Program-made: the position numbers and the translations under genes
Assembly: GCA_036897485.1 (NCBI GenBank)
Contig: JAYMTF010001978.1
Location: 1-20,291, forward strand
Source of the DNA: Pelargonium nanum
Lineage: Eukaryota > Streptophyta > Magnoliopsida > Geraniales > Geraniaceae
Reading direction: 5' to 3'
Length of the DNA stretch: 20,291 bases
Shown here: one piece after another, positions 17,807-20,291 of the stretch
Layout of the letters: each line of letters starts with the position of its first letter
Numbering within the stretch: the first letter of the stretch is position 1
Notes under the pieces: generated by a model
What the model saw: the letters and a program-made list of their open reading frames with translations, nothing else
Database searches by the model: none
What the model was told of the DNA's origin: nothing

Positions 17807-19902
17807 TTAATGGACTCTAACAAGTAACAAGTGACATTTATCAATACTATTAATAAAGCTCGGGAAGTTGTGGCGAAAGACCAAAGTGTTGCGCGCAAGC
17901 CATACATGCCAGAGAACAATCAAAGCAATAGCGTCCCACATGTTGTTTGCTAACTTACCGACCTGGAGACACGAAGACCAGCCAGAAAGCAAAGAAAAAT
18001 AGTCCAACGGCAAAGGAGCATAGACGTGCCACCAACCAAGAACTCCCATCCACACTCGGTAAGTCCAGGTACACCAAATAAGTAAATGCGAGCAAGTTTC
18101 ATCAGCAATATCACATAACTTACACTGCTTACTAGCGTAGGGCGGCAAAATGCAACGGGTAGCAAGGAAATCGAGACATGGTACACTATTCAAAGCCGCT
18201 ACCCATGCAAAACATTGAATCTTCGGAGGTATGAAAAGCCTCCAAATAAGCCGGTGACACGCGAACCGGATATGAGGTGAGACAGAATACAAAATATCAT
18301 AAGCTCGCTTTGTTGTGAATGTTCCCGATTTCGCACCAAGCCAAACTAATTTATCGGGTGTAGTGGAAAGACGAACATCGACCGACTCCACTGCCAACAA
18401 CAATTCCTCCAGCGAGTCGGTCTCCCATGCCCTGAGGCGCCGTCGGAAAATGCTGCTGGGGTCCGACTGCAACACGTGCAGCAGAAAAGCCACCGACTTC
18501 GTCTTATAAATACACAGCAAGAACAACCTTGGGAATTGAAATTGAAGTTGAAATATTTGAGACCCAACCCACAAGTCTTCCCAGAATCTCACTGTTTTAT
18601 CGTCACCGACCATCCAACGGTAATTGTCCGAGCCCATCATATCCAGAAAGCATGGTAAAGAACGCAGGTCCAACAAACTTCTTATCACCGGCGATGGATT
18701 GGTAGGAATGAGACCATTAAGACTCCATGAAGCCGGTTTCCACCCATACTTGACACACAAAACCGATTTCCATAACGAGTTAGGCTGAATAGCGAATCGC
18801 CACCACCACTTTGCCATGAGGCTGACATTCGCGAGATGAAGCTGTCTAATACCCAACCCCCCATGAATACGGCGACTGGTAACCACTGACCATCGGACCT
18901 TGCATAAACCCCGCGCAGTGGAGGAACCCGACCATAGAAAACGCCTCTCAATCGCCTCGAGGGCTAAAATAACTTTCTTAGGCGCCTTAAATAGCGACAT
19001 ATAAAACAATGGCAACGATGTGAGAACCGATCGAACCAACGTAACGCGGCCTCCCAAGGAAATATACTTAGCTTTCCATAGGGCAAGTCTCTTGCGAAAT
19101 TTCTCAATAATGCCAACCCAGGAGCTATATAGACGCGGATTGCAACCCAGCTTGAACCCAAGGTAAGTAATGAGAAAAGATGTTACTCGGCACCCCATAA
19201 TGGCTGCCAAAGCATTAATCGAACCAGTTTCCAAATTAACTCCGATAATGCTTGACTTCTGATAGTTAATGGATAGCCCTGATGCCAACTCGAAACACAT
19301 GAGTACATCAACAAATTGTAGATGCGACACAGAAACTGACCCGATTTTGATGCCCTTAAAATCGCCCCGCTCTTCCGCTTTTAATAATAAAAGATGTAAA
19401 GCCTCTGCCACAATAATAAATAGGAATGGAGACAACGCGCACCCTTGTTCTACCCCCTGTGAGCTATTAAAATCATCAAACGGCGATCCGTTCGCTAACA
19501 CAGAGATAGAAGAGGCCAAAAGACTCGAGACCCAGAGTCTAAATCTCGTACCGAAACCCATGGATGATAGACAATAATCAATGAAGGACCAGTCTATTCT
19601 GTCGAAAGCTTGCTGAAAATCAAGCTTAATCACCACAGCTTTCAAGTGACGAGATCGCGCATAATGAATCACCTCCCAAGCAATAAGAATATTGTTCAAT
19701 ATTTGACGATCTTTTATAAATGCACTATGAGCTTCACTAATGAGATCACTTATGAACGGCTTTAGTCGCGTAGCCAATAATTTAGCCAGAATCTTGTAAG
19801 GGGACGAGACCAAGCTGATAAGCCGGAAATCATTAAGACCTTGGGGAGATTGGACCTTTGGAGTTAAAGCCAAGAATGCCGAATTAAACCCTTTTCCAAT
19901 AA
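17807..19902 (-). pseudogene. L1-like non-LTR retrotransposon reverse transcriptase, defective
   Basis: An open frame runs from a partial codon at 19902 to the stop at 17807, with no proper start because a CACTA element interrupts it. Numbering from the TTG codon at 19873, it holds reverse transcriptase blocks: FRLISLVSSPYKILAKLLATRL (17-38, wording shortened in part), SAFIKDRQILNNILIAWEVI, motif A LDFQQAFDRIDW (84-95, with D85) and motif B GVEQGCALSPFLF (140-152, Cys where Asp is usual). Motif C (F/YADD) is missing: HLQF runs straight into VDVLMCFELASGLSINY, an in-frame loss of about 20 residues. The thumb region follows, then a zf-RVT domain at about 540-605 with CKLC..C..HLLIWC. The protein cannot polymerise DNA as it stands. 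Identification is by motif order. Confidence 0.88.
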
Positions 19903-20291
19903 CACTACAAGAAAAAGTCTTATTAGGGACGGAAATCAGAGACGGGTCAAATTCCGTCGCTAATTAGCAACGAAATTAGAGACGGAACAATTCTGTCGCT
20001 AATTAGCGACGGGACGACCAAAATCCCGTCGCTGATTTGAGGCGGGAAAAATACCGCCAAAATAATTGGCGCCATTCGTTTAGCGACGGAAAAATCCGTC
20101 TCTAATTTTGGTCGCGTAGCCTTAGCGACGAAAAAATCCGTCTCTGATTCTGGTCGCGTAGCCTTAGCGACGAAAAATTCCGTCTCAAAAATCCGTCGCA
20201 TAATAAAGGGGTAAACGACGTCGTTTTGCTCGCTGATGGAACGACTTAAACGGAACGACATCATTTTTTATTAGGGTTAGACATCAGCGAC
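19903..20291. mobile_element. Terminus and subterminal repeats of a CACTA (En/Spm) transposon
   Basis: The element starts with CACTACAAGAAAA at 19903, the canonical plant CACTA terminus, and runs off the right edge. The terminus is followed by dense short repeats in both orientations: GACGGAA, TTCCGTCGCT, TAATTAGCGAC and GACGGG. A perfect 16-bp palindrome (GTCGCTAATTAGCGAC) lies at 19995-20010. The insertion point is inside the LINE reverse transcriptase frame; the TAA at 19900-19902 may be one copy of the 3-bp target duplication. No transposase is present in the window portion. The open frame at 19947-20264 is repeat-derived. Confidence 0.85.
20081..20186. repeat. 42-bp tandem repeat, about 2.5 copies, in the CACTA subterminal region
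   Basis: The unit starts TAGCGACG. It recurs at 20081-20122, 20123-20164 and, partially, 20165-20186, with few changes (for example TTTTGG versus TTCTGG). Each unit contains a CCGTCTC block and ends GTCGCGTAGCCT. Tandem subterminal repeats in CACTA elements are transposase-binding arrays in known cases. A repetitive pseudo-ORF on the minus strand arises from it. Confidence 0.85.

Noticed and set aside
18315-18951. Several open frames on both strands inside the LINE
   Set aside because: They are shadows of the reverse transcriptase/zf-RVT frame.
19947-20264. A 105-codon minus-strand open frame with internal protein repeats (VAKATRP)
   Set aside because: The repeats come from the 42-bp DNA tandem array of the CACTA element, whose length is a multiple of 3. 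There is no gene-like signal.
1-20291. CRISPR arrays, operons, prophage or bacterial islands
   Set aside because: The window shows spliced plant genes and plant transposons. No regularly spaced identical repeats or bacterial gene clusters are present.

Overview
This is nuclear DNA from a flowering plant, most likely a eudicot. It is AT-rich, with small compact genes, GT-AG introns and long AT-rich introns and spacers. The protein families are typically plant: a single-pass O-fucosyltransferase-like protein, an RBR ubiquitin ligase carrying an RNase H-like domain, and an IRT/ZIP metal transporter. The mobile elements are also plant types: L1-like LINEs, tRNA-derived SINEs, CACTA elements and TA-flanked MITEs. 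I cannot name the species.

Layout, left to right. Positions 1-211 and 4207-4411 hold two diverged copies of one MITE in opposite orientation. They flank a plus-strand O-fucosyltransferase-like gene (CDS 2247-3578, intronless coding region, probable 5'-leader introns and three short uORFs). Positions 4412-6031 are spacer with a possible MITE-like segment that repeats the motif TCGACCA. Positions 6032-9696 hold a minus-strand, three-exon RBR E3 ubiquitin ligase (507 codons after splicing), with its leader and promoter to about 10370. Positions 10371-12633 are spacer with a SINE and a cluster of TGGGCC boxes. Positions 12634-14256 hold a minus-strand, two-exon ZIP transporter (351 codons). Its intron carries tandem repeats that copy the 3' splice acceptor, plus a SINE. 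Beyond 14257 the window is mainly mobile-element debris: the ZIP promoter (TATA box, distal G-box cluster), a LINE 3' fragment, a 305-bp CACTA-type element with a 3-bp target duplication, a SINE with an 8-bp target duplication and poly(A), and a degenerate minus-strand LINE. The LINE's 5' side is interrupted at 19903 by the terminus of a larger CACTA element that runs off the window.

The three host genes do not form a pathway; plant genes are transcribed separately, and nothing here suggests a cluster. The clearest second-look items are the LINE reverse transcriptase that has lost its F/YADD motif in frame, the nested CACTA-in-LINE insertion, the duplicated splice acceptor in the ZIP intron, the two terminus-resolved small elements, and the inverted MITE pair around the O-fucosyltransferase gene. 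I see no evidence of a new multi-gene biological system. This is an ordinary genic region with an informative transposon graveyard.
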